A stretch of DNA of 64,000 nucleotides from Pseudoblastomonas marina. GTDB taxonomy: Bacteria > Pseudomonadota > Alphaproteobacteria > Sphingomonadales > Sphingomonadaceae. This document shows, in pieces, positions 50,304-57,910 of this stretch; position 1 is the first letter of the stretch; every line of letters begins with the position of its first letter. The notes under the pieces are model-generated. The model saw nothing but the letters and a program-made list of their open reading frames with translations. It ran no database searches and was not told the origin of the DNA. Location of the stretch: the NCBI RefSeq assembly GCF_014641655.1, contig NZ_BMID01000001.1, forward strand, positions 1,726,427 through 1,790,426, written 5' to 3'. The position numbers and the translations under genes were made by a program.

Positions 50304-51224
50304 ATGCCCGACAGCAATGGAGACGCGGACAGTAGGGGCGGCCTGCTCCAGGCCATCCGCAAATTGATGGGGTCCGACGATGGCGAGCGCACGCTGCGCG
50401 CGCAGATCGAGGACCAGCTCGACGCCGTCGACAACGCCGAAGGCTCCGACGAAACCCAGCGCGAGCCGCGCAGTGACGACCTGACGCTGGTCGAGCGGCA
50501 GATGCTCAAGAACCTGCTGCATTTTTCCGAACACGATGCCGACGACGTCGCCGTGCCGCGCAGCGAGATCGTCGCCGTCAGCGCCAGCAACAGCTGGGAC
50601 GAGGTCGTCGCGACCTTCGCCGAGCACGGTCATTCGCGCCTGCCGGTCTATCGCGACACGCTCGACGAAGTGATCGGCATGGTGCTGGCGAAGGACCTGT
50701 TCCCGTTTCTCGCCACGCAATCGCAGCCGCCCGACGACTGGACCGTGCTCATGCGCCAGCCGCTGTTCGTGCCGCAGGCGCGCGGCGCGCTCGACGTGCT
50801 GGCCGATATGCGCAGCCACCGCACCCACCTCGCCATCGTGGTCGACGAATATTCGGGCACCGACGGGATCATCACGATCGAGGACCTCGTCGAAGAGATC
50901 GTCGGCGAGATCGAGGACGAACATGACGACGAGCCCGAGCCGCAGCTGCGCGCGCTCGAAGACGGAATCTGGGAAGCCGATGCCCGCTGCGAGCTCGACG
51001 ATATCGCCGAGCACGTCGATCCGCGCCTGGCCGAGGTCGAGGAAGCGGTCGATACGCTCGGCGGGCTCGCCTTCGTGCTCGCCGAACAGGTGCCGCAGCC
51101 CGGCGCGATCCTCGTCCATGCCAGCGGCTGGAGGATCGAGGTACTCGAAGGCAATGAGCGCCGGGTCGAGAAGGTGCGACTGCATCCGCCCGGCGAGGAC
51201 GACGACGAAAGCGCCGACGGCTGA
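50304..51224 (+). CDS. corC: CorC/HlyC-type CBS-domain protein
   Basis: 306 aa. Two CBS domains (about 75-195: DDVAVPRSEIVAVSASNSWD; VVDEYSGTDGIITIEDLVEE) and a C-terminal CorC_HlyC/transporter-associated domain (about 215-295). No membrane helix: this is the soluble form linked with magnesium/cobalt efflux in enterobacteria. In E. coli it lies in the ybeZ-ybeY-ybeX(corC)-lnt group; the apolipoprotein N-acyltransferase is not present here, its place taken by a LysR gene which begins in its TGA (TGATG). Confidence 0.92.
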   Translation: MPDSNGDADSRGGLLQAIRKLMGSDDGERTLRAQIEDQLDAVDNAEGSDETQREPRSDDLTLVERQMLKNLLHFSEHDADDVAVPRSEIVAVSASNSWDEVVATFAEHGHSRLPVYRDTLDEVIGMVLAKDLFPFLATQSQPPDDWTVLMRQPLFVPQARGALDVLADMRSHRTHLAIVVDEYSGTDGIITIEDLVEEIVGEIEDEHDDEPEPQLRALEDGIWEADARCELDDIAEHVDPRLAEVEEAVDTLGGLAFVLAEQVPQPGAILVHASGWRIEVLEGNERRVEKVRLHPPGEDDDESADG

Positions 51225-52105
51225 TGCGGAGACTGCCTCCGCTGCGTTCGCTCGAAGCCTTCACCCGCACCGTGCGGCTGGGTAGCGCGCGCGCCGCGGC
51301 GGAAGAACTCGCACTGAGCCCCAGCGCGCTTTCGCGCCGAATCGCGACGCTCGAGGAATTCACCGGCAAGCGGCTGTTCTCCCGCCAGAAACAGGCGATG
51401 AAACTGACCGACGAGGGCGAGGCCTTCTACCGCGCGGTCGCACCGCGGATCGATGCGCTGGCCGATGCGATCGACGGCCAGGTCGAGGACGGGCGGCTCC
51501 ACCGCCTGCATCTCGGCGTGATGCCGCTGTTCGGTAGCCAGCGCCTGTTCCCGCGCCTCGCCGAATTGCGCAAGAAGCATCCGCAATTGCATATCGACAT
51601 CGACACCAGCCCGCATCTCGAGGCGCGCGTGGGCGATACGCTCGACGCCGCGATCGTGCTGTCGCAATCGCCCGACAGCGCACTCTATTCGGTGCGGCTC
51701 GATCACAACCGGGTGTTCGCGATCGCCGATCGGGCCACGGTGGCCGAAGTGGGTGATACGCCCGACGCGGCGCGGCTCGCGCGGCAGACCTTCCTGGTGC
51801 ACAACGAGCTGGCCGAAAGCTTCACCGCCTGGCGCGACGAGATCGGCCTGCCCGAGCTCACCCCCGCCGCGATCGACCATTTCGATTCGGGCCAGCTGAT
51901 CCTCGAAGCGGCCGCGCAGGGCCTCGGCATCGCGATCATGCACGACGATCACCTCGCCCGCGCCAAGGACGAGCGCCTTGCCGCGCTGTTTCCCGATATC
52001 GAGGTCGAAAGCCCGTTCAGCTATTGGTTCGTGTGCCGCCCGGGCGCGCTCGAAACCCGAGCGGTGCGGCAATTCCACGACTGGCTGGTGGGCGCGGGGC
52101 TCTAG
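51224..52105 (+). CDS. LysR family transcriptional regulator (GcvA-like)
   Basis: 293 aa. N-terminal winged helix LPPLRSLEAFTRTVRLGSAR AAAEELALSPSALSRRI-type (residues 5-60), substrate-binding domain about 90-290. The LPPLxxLxAFxxxxRxGSxxxAA signature is that of the GcvA/AmpR clade. Begins within the corC stop, so coupled to it, unusual for a LysR regulator, and implies it is expressed with corC. Effector and targets unknown. Confidence 0.9.
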   Translation: MRRLPPLRSLEAFTRTVRLGSARAAAEELALSPSALSRRIATLEEFTGKRLFSRQKQAMKLTDEGEAFYRAVAPRIDALADAIDGQVEDGRLHRLHLGVMPLFGSQRLFPRLAELRKKHPQLHIDIDTSPHLEARVGDTLDAAIVLSQSPDSALYSVRLDHNRVFAIADRATVAEVGDTPDAARLARQTFLVHNELAESFTAWRDEIGLPELTPAAIDHFDSGQLILEAAAQGLGIAIMHDDHLARAKDERLAALFPDIEVESPFSYWFVCRPGALETRAVRQFHDWLVGAGL

Positions 52106-52113
52106 CCGCGGGG

Positions 52114-52467
52114 CTATTCGGGGGCGAGCGTCATTGCGCGCTCGACGACCGTTTCGGAGCGGGCGGGTTTCTTGATCAGTTCGGCATCGAGCGTGCGGAC
52201 CAGTTCGTCGTTGCGATCGAGATCGCCCGAATGGAGGATGTAGGGAATTCCGCGGCCGCCGAGTGCCTCGGCGATCGGCACGCAGGTCTCGCCCCCGCCC
52301 AGGTTCACGTCGAGCACCGCCGCGACGATGTCGCGGGTTTCGAGCGCCTCGAGCGCCGCCTGCACGCTGCGCACGGCGCAGTAATCGTAGCCCGCGTCCT
52401 CGGCCGCGAATTCGAGGTCCATCAGGATCAGGGCCTCGTCTTCGACCAGGAGGAGCGTGCCGTTCAA
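52114..52467 (-). CDS. Single-domain response regulator (LovR/CheY-like)
   Basis: 117 aa from TTG 52467, with AAGGA inside the end of the kinase gene at good spacing. Receiver domain only: acidic pocket E9-D10, phosphoacceptor D53 in AAVLDVNLGGGE, S80 in YILHSGD, and K100 in ELIKKPA. No output domain, the pattern of LovR and SdrG-like regulators that act as phosphate sinks or partners of HWE/HisKA_2 kinases in general-stress signalling. It is 4 bases after the LOV kinase stop. Confidence 0.9.
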   Translation of the reverse strand: MNGTLLLVEDEALILMDLEFAAEDAGYDYCAVRSVQAALEALETRDIVAAVLDVNLGGGETCVPIAEALGGRGIPYILHSGDLDRNDELVRTLDAELIKKPARSETVVERAMTLAPE

Positions 52468-52471
52468 GGCG

Positions 52472-53548
52472 TCAGTCCTTGACCATCGGCAGGCAGACGA
52501 CGACGCGCACGTCGTCTCCCTCGCCGGTGGGCTCGACCGCGATCGAGCCGCCCGCCGCATTCACCATGCGCTGCATGATCAGCGTGCCAGCCTTGCCGCC
52601 CTCGCCGGACCACGCCTCGGAGAAGCAATCGTGCCATTTCAGGCAGACGATGCCGTCTTCGTCCGCAGGCGCTTCCCAGTCGAGCCTCGCCGCCCCCTCC
52701 CCGCGCGACAGGCAGCCATGCTCGCTCGACATCACGACGAGTTCGTGAATCACGATCGCGAGCATCGAGACGATGCTGAACGGGATCAGGACGTCGGGAC
52801 CCTCGGCGGTGAGCCGGGCCTGTTCGGTCCGGTGCACGTCGAGGACCGAATCGATCGCCGCCTTGAGGTCGATCGCGTCGTCCTTGGCGGTTTCGAGCGT
52901 CGCGTCGTAGATCCGCCCGAGCGACGAAATCCGGTCGTTGATCTCGCGCGCGGTATCGGGGTCGCCGCGCTCGCGTCCGACCAGCTTGGCGACCGAGGAG
53001 ATCACCGCGATGATGTTCTTCATCCGGTGCGAGAGTTCGCGCGCGAGCTTGGTCGCATGCTGCTGTTCGGCGCGCGCGGCGTAGACGTCGCTGACGTCCC
53101 ACTGGCTGCCGAAGAAGTAGATCAGGTTACCCTCTGTGTCGTAGATCGGGCCGATATGGAGCGCGTTCCAGAAGGGTGTGCCATCCTTCTTGTAATTGCG
53201 GATCTCGACAACGATGACTTCCTCGTTGTCGATCGCATGACGCAGGCGCTCGACGACTTCGGGCCGCGTGTCCGGCCCTTGAAGGAAACGGCAATTGCGC
53301 CCGACGACTTCGTCCTCGGAATAACCGGTCAGTTCGCGGAAGGCGCGATTGGCGAAGATGATCGGCACATCGGGCTGGTTGGGATCGCACAGGCAGATCG
53401 CCATGCGCGTCTGCGCCATCGCCTGTTCGAACAGGACGCCCGATGCGCCTTCGAACTGGTCTTCGGGATGGTTGTCACGAAAGTGCGCGGGCGCTTCGTC
53501 GTGAGTCTGATCGAACGCTCGCGCTCCAAAATTCTCGTTTTCCGACAA
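52472..53548 (-). CDS. LOV-domain HWE/HisKA_2 histidine kinase with degenerate ATP-binding domain
   Basis: 358 aa from TTG 53548 (GGGAG 10 bases upstream); the frame is open farther but lies in the terminator and cyclophilin antisense. LOV domain about 40-150: RELTGYSEDEVVGRNCRFLQ with flavin-adduct Cys86 and the Gln in YFFGSQWDV, so blue light sensing is expected. Dimerisation/phosphoacceptor helix ELSHRMKNIIAVISSVAKLV with H174. In the catalytic domain the N-box reads HELVVMSSEHG (268-278), with Met273 where the Mg-binding Asn is expected, WxE is WHD and the GFG segment is GGKAG. Kinase activity is therefore doubtful. Paired with a LovR-like receiver gene. Confidence 0.88.
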   Translation of the reverse strand: MSENENFGARAFDQTHDEAPAHFRDNHPEDQFEGASGVLFEQAMAQTRMAICLCDPNQPDVPIIFANRAFRELTGYSEDEVVGRNCRFLQGPDTRPEVVERLRHAIDNEEVIVVEIRNYKKDGTPFWNALHIGPIYDTEGNLIYFFGSQWDVSDVYAARAEQQHATKLARELSHRMKNIIAVISSVAKLVGRERGDPDTAREINDRISSLGRIYDATLETAKDDAIDLKAAIDSVLDVHRTEQARLTAEGPDVLIPFSIVSMLAIVIHELVVMSSEHGCLSRGEGAARLDWEAPADEDGIVCLKWHDCFSEAWSGEGGKAGTLIMQRMVNAAGGSIAVEPTGEGDDVRVVVCLPMVKD

Positions 53549-53602
53549 TGCTTTGTGCTCCCGCTCGCAGCGCGCTTGGCGCCCGGACGTGTTCAGGCCT
53601 GC

Positions 53603-53633
53603 AAAAGGAACGCGCCCGAAAGGGGCGCGTTCC
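53603..53633 (-). terminator. Intrinsic terminator after the cyclophilin gene (also matches an EcfG motif)
   Basis: On the minus strand GGAACGCGCCC-CTTTC-GGGCGCGTTCC followed by TTTTG, 16 bases after the cyclophilin stop. The same bases read GGAAC, 16 bases, CGTT, the general-stress promoter pattern, pointing toward the LOV kinase start 60 bases on. Termination is the primary interpretation. Confidence 0.85.
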
Positions 53634-53648
53634 CTCGAAATTCCGCGC

Positions 53649-54110
53649 TTATGTGACCGTCGCCTTGACGATCTTGCCCGGATTGGCCGGCGGTTCGCCC
53701 TTGGGGATCGCGTGGACGACGTCCATCCCGCTCTCGACCTCGCCCCAGACCGTGTACTGGCGGTCGAGGAAACCGGCATCGTCGAGACAGATGAAGAACT
53801 GGCTGTTGGCCGAGTTCGGGTCCATCGTGCGCGCCATCGAACAGGTGCCTTCCTTGTGCGGCGCGTCGTTGAATTCCTGCTTGAGGTCGGGCTTGTCCGA
53901 GCCGCTCATGCCGGTGCCGGTCGGGTCGCCGCCCTGCGCCATGAAGCCGGCGATCACGCGATGGAACACGACCCCGTCGTAGAAGCCCTCGCCCGCCAGT
54001 TCGGCGATGCGCTCGACATGGTTGGGCGCGAGGTCGGGACGCAGCTTGATCACGACGTCCTTGGGTTCGCCGTCGCCGGTGTCGATCGAGAAGGTAAGTT
54101 TTTCGGCCAT
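53649..54110 (-). CDS. Cyclophilin-type peptidyl-prolyl cis-trans isomerase
   Basis: 153 aa, cytoplasmic (no signal peptide). Core motifs: VVFHRVIAGFMAQGGDPTGT GMSG-type (FHRVIAGFMAQGGD), QEFNDAPHKEGTCSMARTMD, NSANSQFFICLDDAGFLDRQ, and TVWGEVESGMDVV. These include the catalytic Arg (FHR) and active-site Phe/Gln. ATG 54110. The terminator follows it. Likely protein folding in the cytosol. Confidence 0.95.
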   Translation of the reverse strand: MAEKLTFSIDTGDGEPKDVVIKLRPDLAPNHVERIAELAGEGFYDGVVFHRVIAGFMAQGGDPTGTGMSGSDKPDLKQEFNDAPHKEGTCSMARTMDPNSANSQFFICLDDAGFLDRQYTVWGEVESGMDVVHAIPKGEPPANPGKIVKATVT

Positions 54111-54209
54111 GGATTTGGATCTCCTGTTGATGCGCGAAGCGACTAGCGAGGCTGCGGAGCAATGTCACCCGCGCCTTGCCTTTACGCGCGGCTTGCCTAG
54201 ACCGCTGTC

Positions 54210-55634
54210 ATGACCGAGACCCGCGATACCGAGCTGCTTGATGCGCCCTATAAAGGCGATGGCGGCAACGTGGCGGACAATTTCGACGAGGACAACCGGC
54301 TGAAGCCCGAATTCGTCCGCCGGGTCGAAGACGCGCTGCACGACGGCGAGCCGGGCACCGCGCACGACCTCGTCGAGCCGCTCCACCCGGCGGACATCGC
54401 CGACCTTTTCGAGCTCATGGACGAGGACGAGCGCCCGCTGCTCGCGACCTCGATCGCCGAGCTGATGACCGCCGAGGTCGTCGCCGAAATGAACGAGCAC
54501 GTGCGCGAACTGCTGGTCGAGGCACTGCCCGCCGACGCCGCCGCGCAGATCGCCGAACAGCTCGACACCGACGACGCGGTGGCGATGCTCGAGGATCTCG
54601 ACGAGGCCGACCAGAAGGCGATCCTCGCCGAGCTCGACCCCGAGGACCGCGCCCCGCTCGAAACCGCGCTCGCCTATCCCGAGGAATCGGCCGGGCGCCT
54701 GATGAGCCGCGAATTCGTCGCGGTGCCGGGCCATCTCACGGTCGGCGACCTGATCGATTTCCTGCGCGAACAGCGCGACCTCTCGGCCGATTTCTTCGAG
54801 GTCTTCGTGATCGACGAGCGGATGCGCCCGCTCGGCACCTGCCAGCTGTCGTGGATCCTGCGCACCCCGCGCACGGTCCGGCTCGAAGACGTGATGAAAC
54901 GCGACCAGACGCTGATCCCGGTCGATCTCGACCAGGAGGAGGTGGGCCTCAGGTTCCAGAAATACGCGCTGATCTCGGCCGCGGTGATCAATGCCGATGG
55001 ACGGCTGGTCGGCCAGATCACCGCCGACGATATCGCCCACGTCATCGCCGAAGAGGCGGGCGAGGACGCGCTGCTGCTCTCCGGCGCGGGCGAAGGCGAC
55101 ATCAACGAGCCGATCCGCGAGGCCTACTCTGCGCGCGTGCGCTGGCTGATCGCGAATCTCGGCACAGCCGTGGTGGCGAGCGCGATCATCGCGTTTTTCG
55201 GTGCGGCCATCGAACAGCTGGTCGCGCTGGCGATCCTGATGCCGATCGTCGCCAGCATCGGCGGCAATGCGGGCACGCAGACCATGGCGGTGACGGTGCG
55301 TGCAATCGCCACCAATCAGCTGACCGAATCGAACACCATGCGCATATTGTGGCGCGAGTTTCGCGTCGCCGCGCTGATGGGGGTGACCATCGCGGTGCTC
55401 ATCGGAGCGGCGGTGGCGGTGTTGTTCACGCCGCAACTCGGCGGAGTGATCGCGCTCGCCATGGTCGTCAATATCGTTATCGCAGGGTTGGCGGGCGTGC
55501 TGGTGCCGGTGATCTTCGACCGTCTGGATGTCGACCCCGCGGTCGCATCGAGCGTGTTCGTGACGATGATCACCGATTCGATGGGCTTCTTCGCCTTCCT
55601 CGGTCTCGCCGTGGCGAGCGGGTTGGTGGGTTGA
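54210..55634 (+). CDS. mgtE: Magnesium transporter MgtE
   Basis: 474 aa. Domain order: N-terminal superhelical MgtE_N (about 50-150, PLHPADIADLFELMDEDE), tandem CBS (about 155-285), linker helix, and five membrane helices (about 315-474: ANLGTAVVASAIIAFFGAAI; PIVASIGGNAGTQTMAVTVR, the conserved pore segment; NIVIAGLAGVLVPV). A gated Mg2+ channel. The N-terminus is about 40 residues longer than in Thermus. Divergent from the cyclophilin gene. Confidence 0.95.
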   Translation: MTETRDTELLDAPYKGDGGNVADNFDEDNRLKPEFVRRVEDALHDGEPGTAHDLVEPLHPADIADLFELMDEDERPLLATSIAELMTAEVVAEMNEHVRELLVEALPADAAAQIAEQLDTDDAVAMLEDLDEADQKAILAELDPEDRAPLETALAYPEESAGRLMSREFVAVPGHLTVGDLIDFLREQRDLSADFFEVFVIDERMRPLGTCQLSWILRTPRTVRLEDVMKRDQTLIPVDLDQEEVGLRFQKYALISAAVINADGRLVGQITADDIAHVIAEEAGEDALLLSGAGEGDINEPIREAYSARVRWLIANLGTAVVASAIIAFFGAAIEQLVALAILMPIVASIGGNAGTQTMAVTVRAIATNQLTESNTMRILWREFRVAALMGVTIAVLIGAAVAVLFTPQLGGVIALAMVVNIVIAGLAGVLVPVIFDRLDVDPAVASSVFVTMITDSMGFFAFLGLAVASGLVG

Positions 55635-55664
55635 GGCGCTCCATCGGCGCCCTATCTTGATCCC

Positions 55665-56057
55665 ATGCCGCTTCACCTGACCAAGATCGCCTTCGGCGCG
55701 AAGAATTTCGCGGACATCGAGGGCTGGTACGCCAACCGCACCGACTTTCGCCTCAACACGCGCTATTGTCCGAAGCGGGTCGACGAACTCGAAGGCGGAT
55801 CGCTCTACTGGATCTTCGACCATTCGCTGGTCGCGCGCTCGCCGATCGAGGGGTTCGAGCAGCGCCCCGACGGTCGCTGGTGGATCAACCTCGAGCCGCG
55901 GCTGATCCGCGTCCACCCCAAGCCCAAGCGCGCCCACCAGGGTTGGCGCTACTTGAAGGACGAAAATGCCCCGCGCGACCTCGCCGAGGGCGAGGATATC
56001 GGTGATGCGCTGCCGGGCCGGTTGCAACTCAAGCTCAAGAAGCTCGGACTGGTCTAA
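55665..56057 (+). CDS. DUF1489 family protein
   Basis: 130 aa. Conserved in alphaproteobacteria: LHLTKIAFGAKNFADIEGWY, TRYCPKRVDELEGGSLYWIF, then HSLVARSPIEGFEQRPDGRW with WWINLEPRLIRVHPKPKRAH QGWRYL-type. No signal peptide or membrane segment; a small basic cytosolic protein that may bind nucleic acid. Function unknown. Located 30 bases after mgtE. Confidence 0.88.
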   Translation: MPLHLTKIAFGAKNFADIEGWYANRTDFRLNTRYCPKRVDELEGGSLYWIFDHSLVARSPIEGFEQRPDGRWWINLEPRLIRVHPKPKRAHQGWRYLKDENAPRDLAEGEDIGDALPGRLQLKLKKLGLV

Positions 56058-56060
56058 TTC

Positions 56061-56086
56061 GGAACGCCACCCCGACCCGACCCGTT
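56061..56086 (+). promoter_or_regulatory. Candidate EcfG general-stress promoter
   Basis: GGAAC at 56061-56065, 17 bases, CGTT at 56083-56086: an exact match to the sigma-EcfG consensus. The ATG at 56107 is 20 bases from the -10, with AAGGAGG in between. It lies just after the DUF1489 stop in an otherwise short intergenic gap. Confidence 0.65.
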
Positions 56087-56106
56087 GGTTGGGAAAGGAG
56101 GTATTT

Positions 56107-56352
56107 ATGCCCGAACGCCAATCGCTTCACCCTGACAACGATCTCATCGACCGCATGACCGATGAGGAAACGCCTTCGCAAGGGAGTTCCTCGGGCGGCA
56201 CGGTCAATACCCGCGTCGGCAGCCGCGCCGATCTCAAGCGCGCGACCGATCCCGACAATCGCGAGCCGGTCGTCGGCTCGGACAATCCCGAGGAAGACGC
56301 CAAGAAAGGCGACAAGACGCTCGCCGCGATGCAGGACAGCCGCAAGAGCTAG
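56107..56352 (+). CDS. Small hydrophilic protein, probable general-stress target
   Basis: 81 aa, ATG behind AAGGAGG. Strongly charged, low-complexity: PERQSLHPDNDLIDRMTDEE, RVGSRADLKRATDPDNREPV, NPEEDAKKGDKTLAAMQDSR. No hydrophobic core, so it is expected to be disordered, like many small stress proteins. An exact EcfG-type promoter sits immediately upstream. Its TAG shares CTAG with the convergent dsbA-like gene. Unrecognised family. Confidence 0.7.
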   Translation: MPERQSLHPDNDLIDRMTDEETPSQGSSSGGTVNTRVGSRADLKRATDPDNREPVVGSDNPEEDAKKGDKTLAAMQDSRKS

Positions 56353-57020
56353 GCGGTCTTCTCCGCTACCCGCCGCAGGGCCGTGACGTAGGTCTCCGGC
56401 TCCTGCGCGCCGGGCACCAGGAACTTGCCCGCCACCACCATCGCCGGAACCCCGGTGATATTGGCGTCGAACGCCGCGCGCTCCTCGGCGCGGATGCGCT
56501 GGGCCAGCGCCTCGTCATCGAGCGCCGCCGCAGCGGCTTCGCGATCGAGACCCACAGCATCCGCCAGTTCGAGCAGGACCTCGCGATCGGCGACGTCGCG
56601 CCGGTCGCGGAAATGCGCGTCGAACAGTGCCAGCTTGAGGTCGGTCTGGACCTCCCACCCGGCCGTATCGAGTGCATGGGCGAGCAGCTTGTGCGCGAGG
56701 AAGGTGTTGCGCATCAGCGCGGGCGGTTCCGCGCCGTCCCCCTCCCATTCGAACGAATAGCCGACCCGCTCGGCCATTGCCTGCATCCGCGCGGCGCCCT
56801 CGCGCGCCTGATCGATCGTGCGGCCATACTTGCGCGCGATGTGTTCGAGCCGCTCCTCACCCTCGGACGGCATGTCGGGATTGAGCTCGAACGGCCGCCA
56901 GCGCGTCTCCACCTCGATCTCGCCCTCGAGTTCATCGAGCGCCTTGAGGAGATTGCGGTACCCGATGATGCACCACGGGCACATCACGTCCGAATAGATG
57001 TCGATCGAGAGGTTGGTCAT
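56349..57020 (-). CDS. DsbA family oxidoreductase, FrnE-like
   Basis: 223 aa. Thioredoxin fold with helical insertion; active-site CPWC in SDVMCPWCIIGYRNL (residues 14-17), the FrnE/2-hydroxychromene-2-carboxylate isomerase-like group. cis-Pro region TGVPAMVVAGKFLVPGAQ. No signal peptide: cytoplasmic disulfide or polyketide-type oxidoreductase. ATG 57020 overlaps the nudC stop by 4 bases; the frame is open upstream in nudC antisense. Operon with nudC. Confidence 0.92.
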   Translation of the reverse strand: MTNLSIDIYSDVMCPWCIIGYRNLLKALDELEGEIEVETRWRPFELNPDMPSEGEERLEHIARKYGRTIDQAREGAARMQAMAERVGYSFEWEGDGAEPPALMRNTFLAHKLLAHALDTAGWEVQTDLKLALFDAHFRDRRDVADREVLLELADAVGLDREAAAAALDDEALAQRIRAEERAAFDANITGVPAMVVAGKFLVPGAQEPETYVTALRRVAEKTA

Positions 57021-57910
57021 GAATCGTGCTCCAGCCACCAGGTCACGAGGTGATGCGCGATCGCGACCGAGCGGGGGAAGACGAGCGTCTCGGTCCCCTC
57101 GGACCCAGCGGCGCGCGCTTCCTCGAGTTCGACGCGGGTGAACCAGCGCGCATCCTCGAGCTCGGTTTCGTCGATCGTCAGCGCGGGATCGACTGCATGC
57201 GCGTGGCAGCCGATCATCAATTGCGAGGGGAACGGCCATGGCTGGCTCGCGACATAGCGCACGTCGCGCACGCTCACGCCCGCCTCTTCCTTAACCTCGC
57301 GCGCGACCGCCTCCTCGATGCTCTCGCCGGGTTCGACAAAGCCCGCCAGCGCCGAATAGGTGCGCGGCGGGAATTTGGGCTGGCGACCGAGCAACAGCTT
57401 GCCCTCGTGCTCGACCAGCATGATCGTGACCGGATCGGTGCGCGGGAAATGCTGGGCGTCGCAGGATGGACAATCGCGCTGCCAGCCACCCTTGGCGATC
57501 TCGGTCGCCGCGCCGCAACGCGCACAGAAGCGATGGCGGGCATGCCAGTCGACCAGGCTGCGCGCGCCGCCATAGGTCGCGAGGTCCTGCTCGGAGAGCA
57601 GGTTGATCGCCTGCCACACCTGCGGCTGGGCATAGGCCGGGCCCTCGGCACCCTCGGCGGGGACCGGGGCGAAGCACGGCTTGCCCTCCATCAGCCCGAG
57701 GAAGACGAGTTCGGCGTCGGGATCGCAATCGGCCAGCGTGCCCCAGGCGAGCGCGCCCCCATCGTCCATCCCCGGCGTCAGCCCGTCGAGCTTGAGCAGC
57801 CGCGCGCGCCAGTTCATCTGCCCTGCAAGCGCATCGGGATCGGCGCGCAGATGGTCCGCGCGGTCGAGCGGCGAGCCGGTAAAGGCGATCGCGGGCGGGG
57901 CGGAGGTCAC
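57017..57910 (-). CDS. nudC: NADH pyrophosphatase NudC
   Basis: 297 aa. Zinc ribbon HRFCARCGAATEIAKGG and DCPSCDAQHFPRTDPV (four Cys), Nudix box GFVEPGESIEEAVAREVKEEAG, and the C-terminal SQPWPFPSQLMIGCHAHAVD (SQPWPFPxS signature). Hydrolyses NAD(H) and removes NAD caps from RNA. Starts GTG/ATG region at 57910 inside the stop of the upstream serine hydrolase (4-base overlap). Confidence 0.95.
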   Translation of the reverse strand: MTSAPPAIAFTGSPLDRADHLRADPDALAGQMNWRARLLKLDGLTPGMDDGGALAWGTLADCDPDAELVFLGLMEGKPCFAPVPAEGAEGPAYAQPQVWQAINLLSEQDLATYGGARSLVDWHARHRFCARCGAATEIAKGGWQRDCPSCDAQHFPRTDPVTIMLVEHEGKLLLGRQPKFPPRTYSALAGFVEPGESIEEAVAREVKEEAGVSVRDVRYVASQPWPFPSQLMIGCHAHAVDPALTIDETELEDARWFTRVELEEARAAGSEGTETLVFPRSVAIAHHLVTWWLEHDS

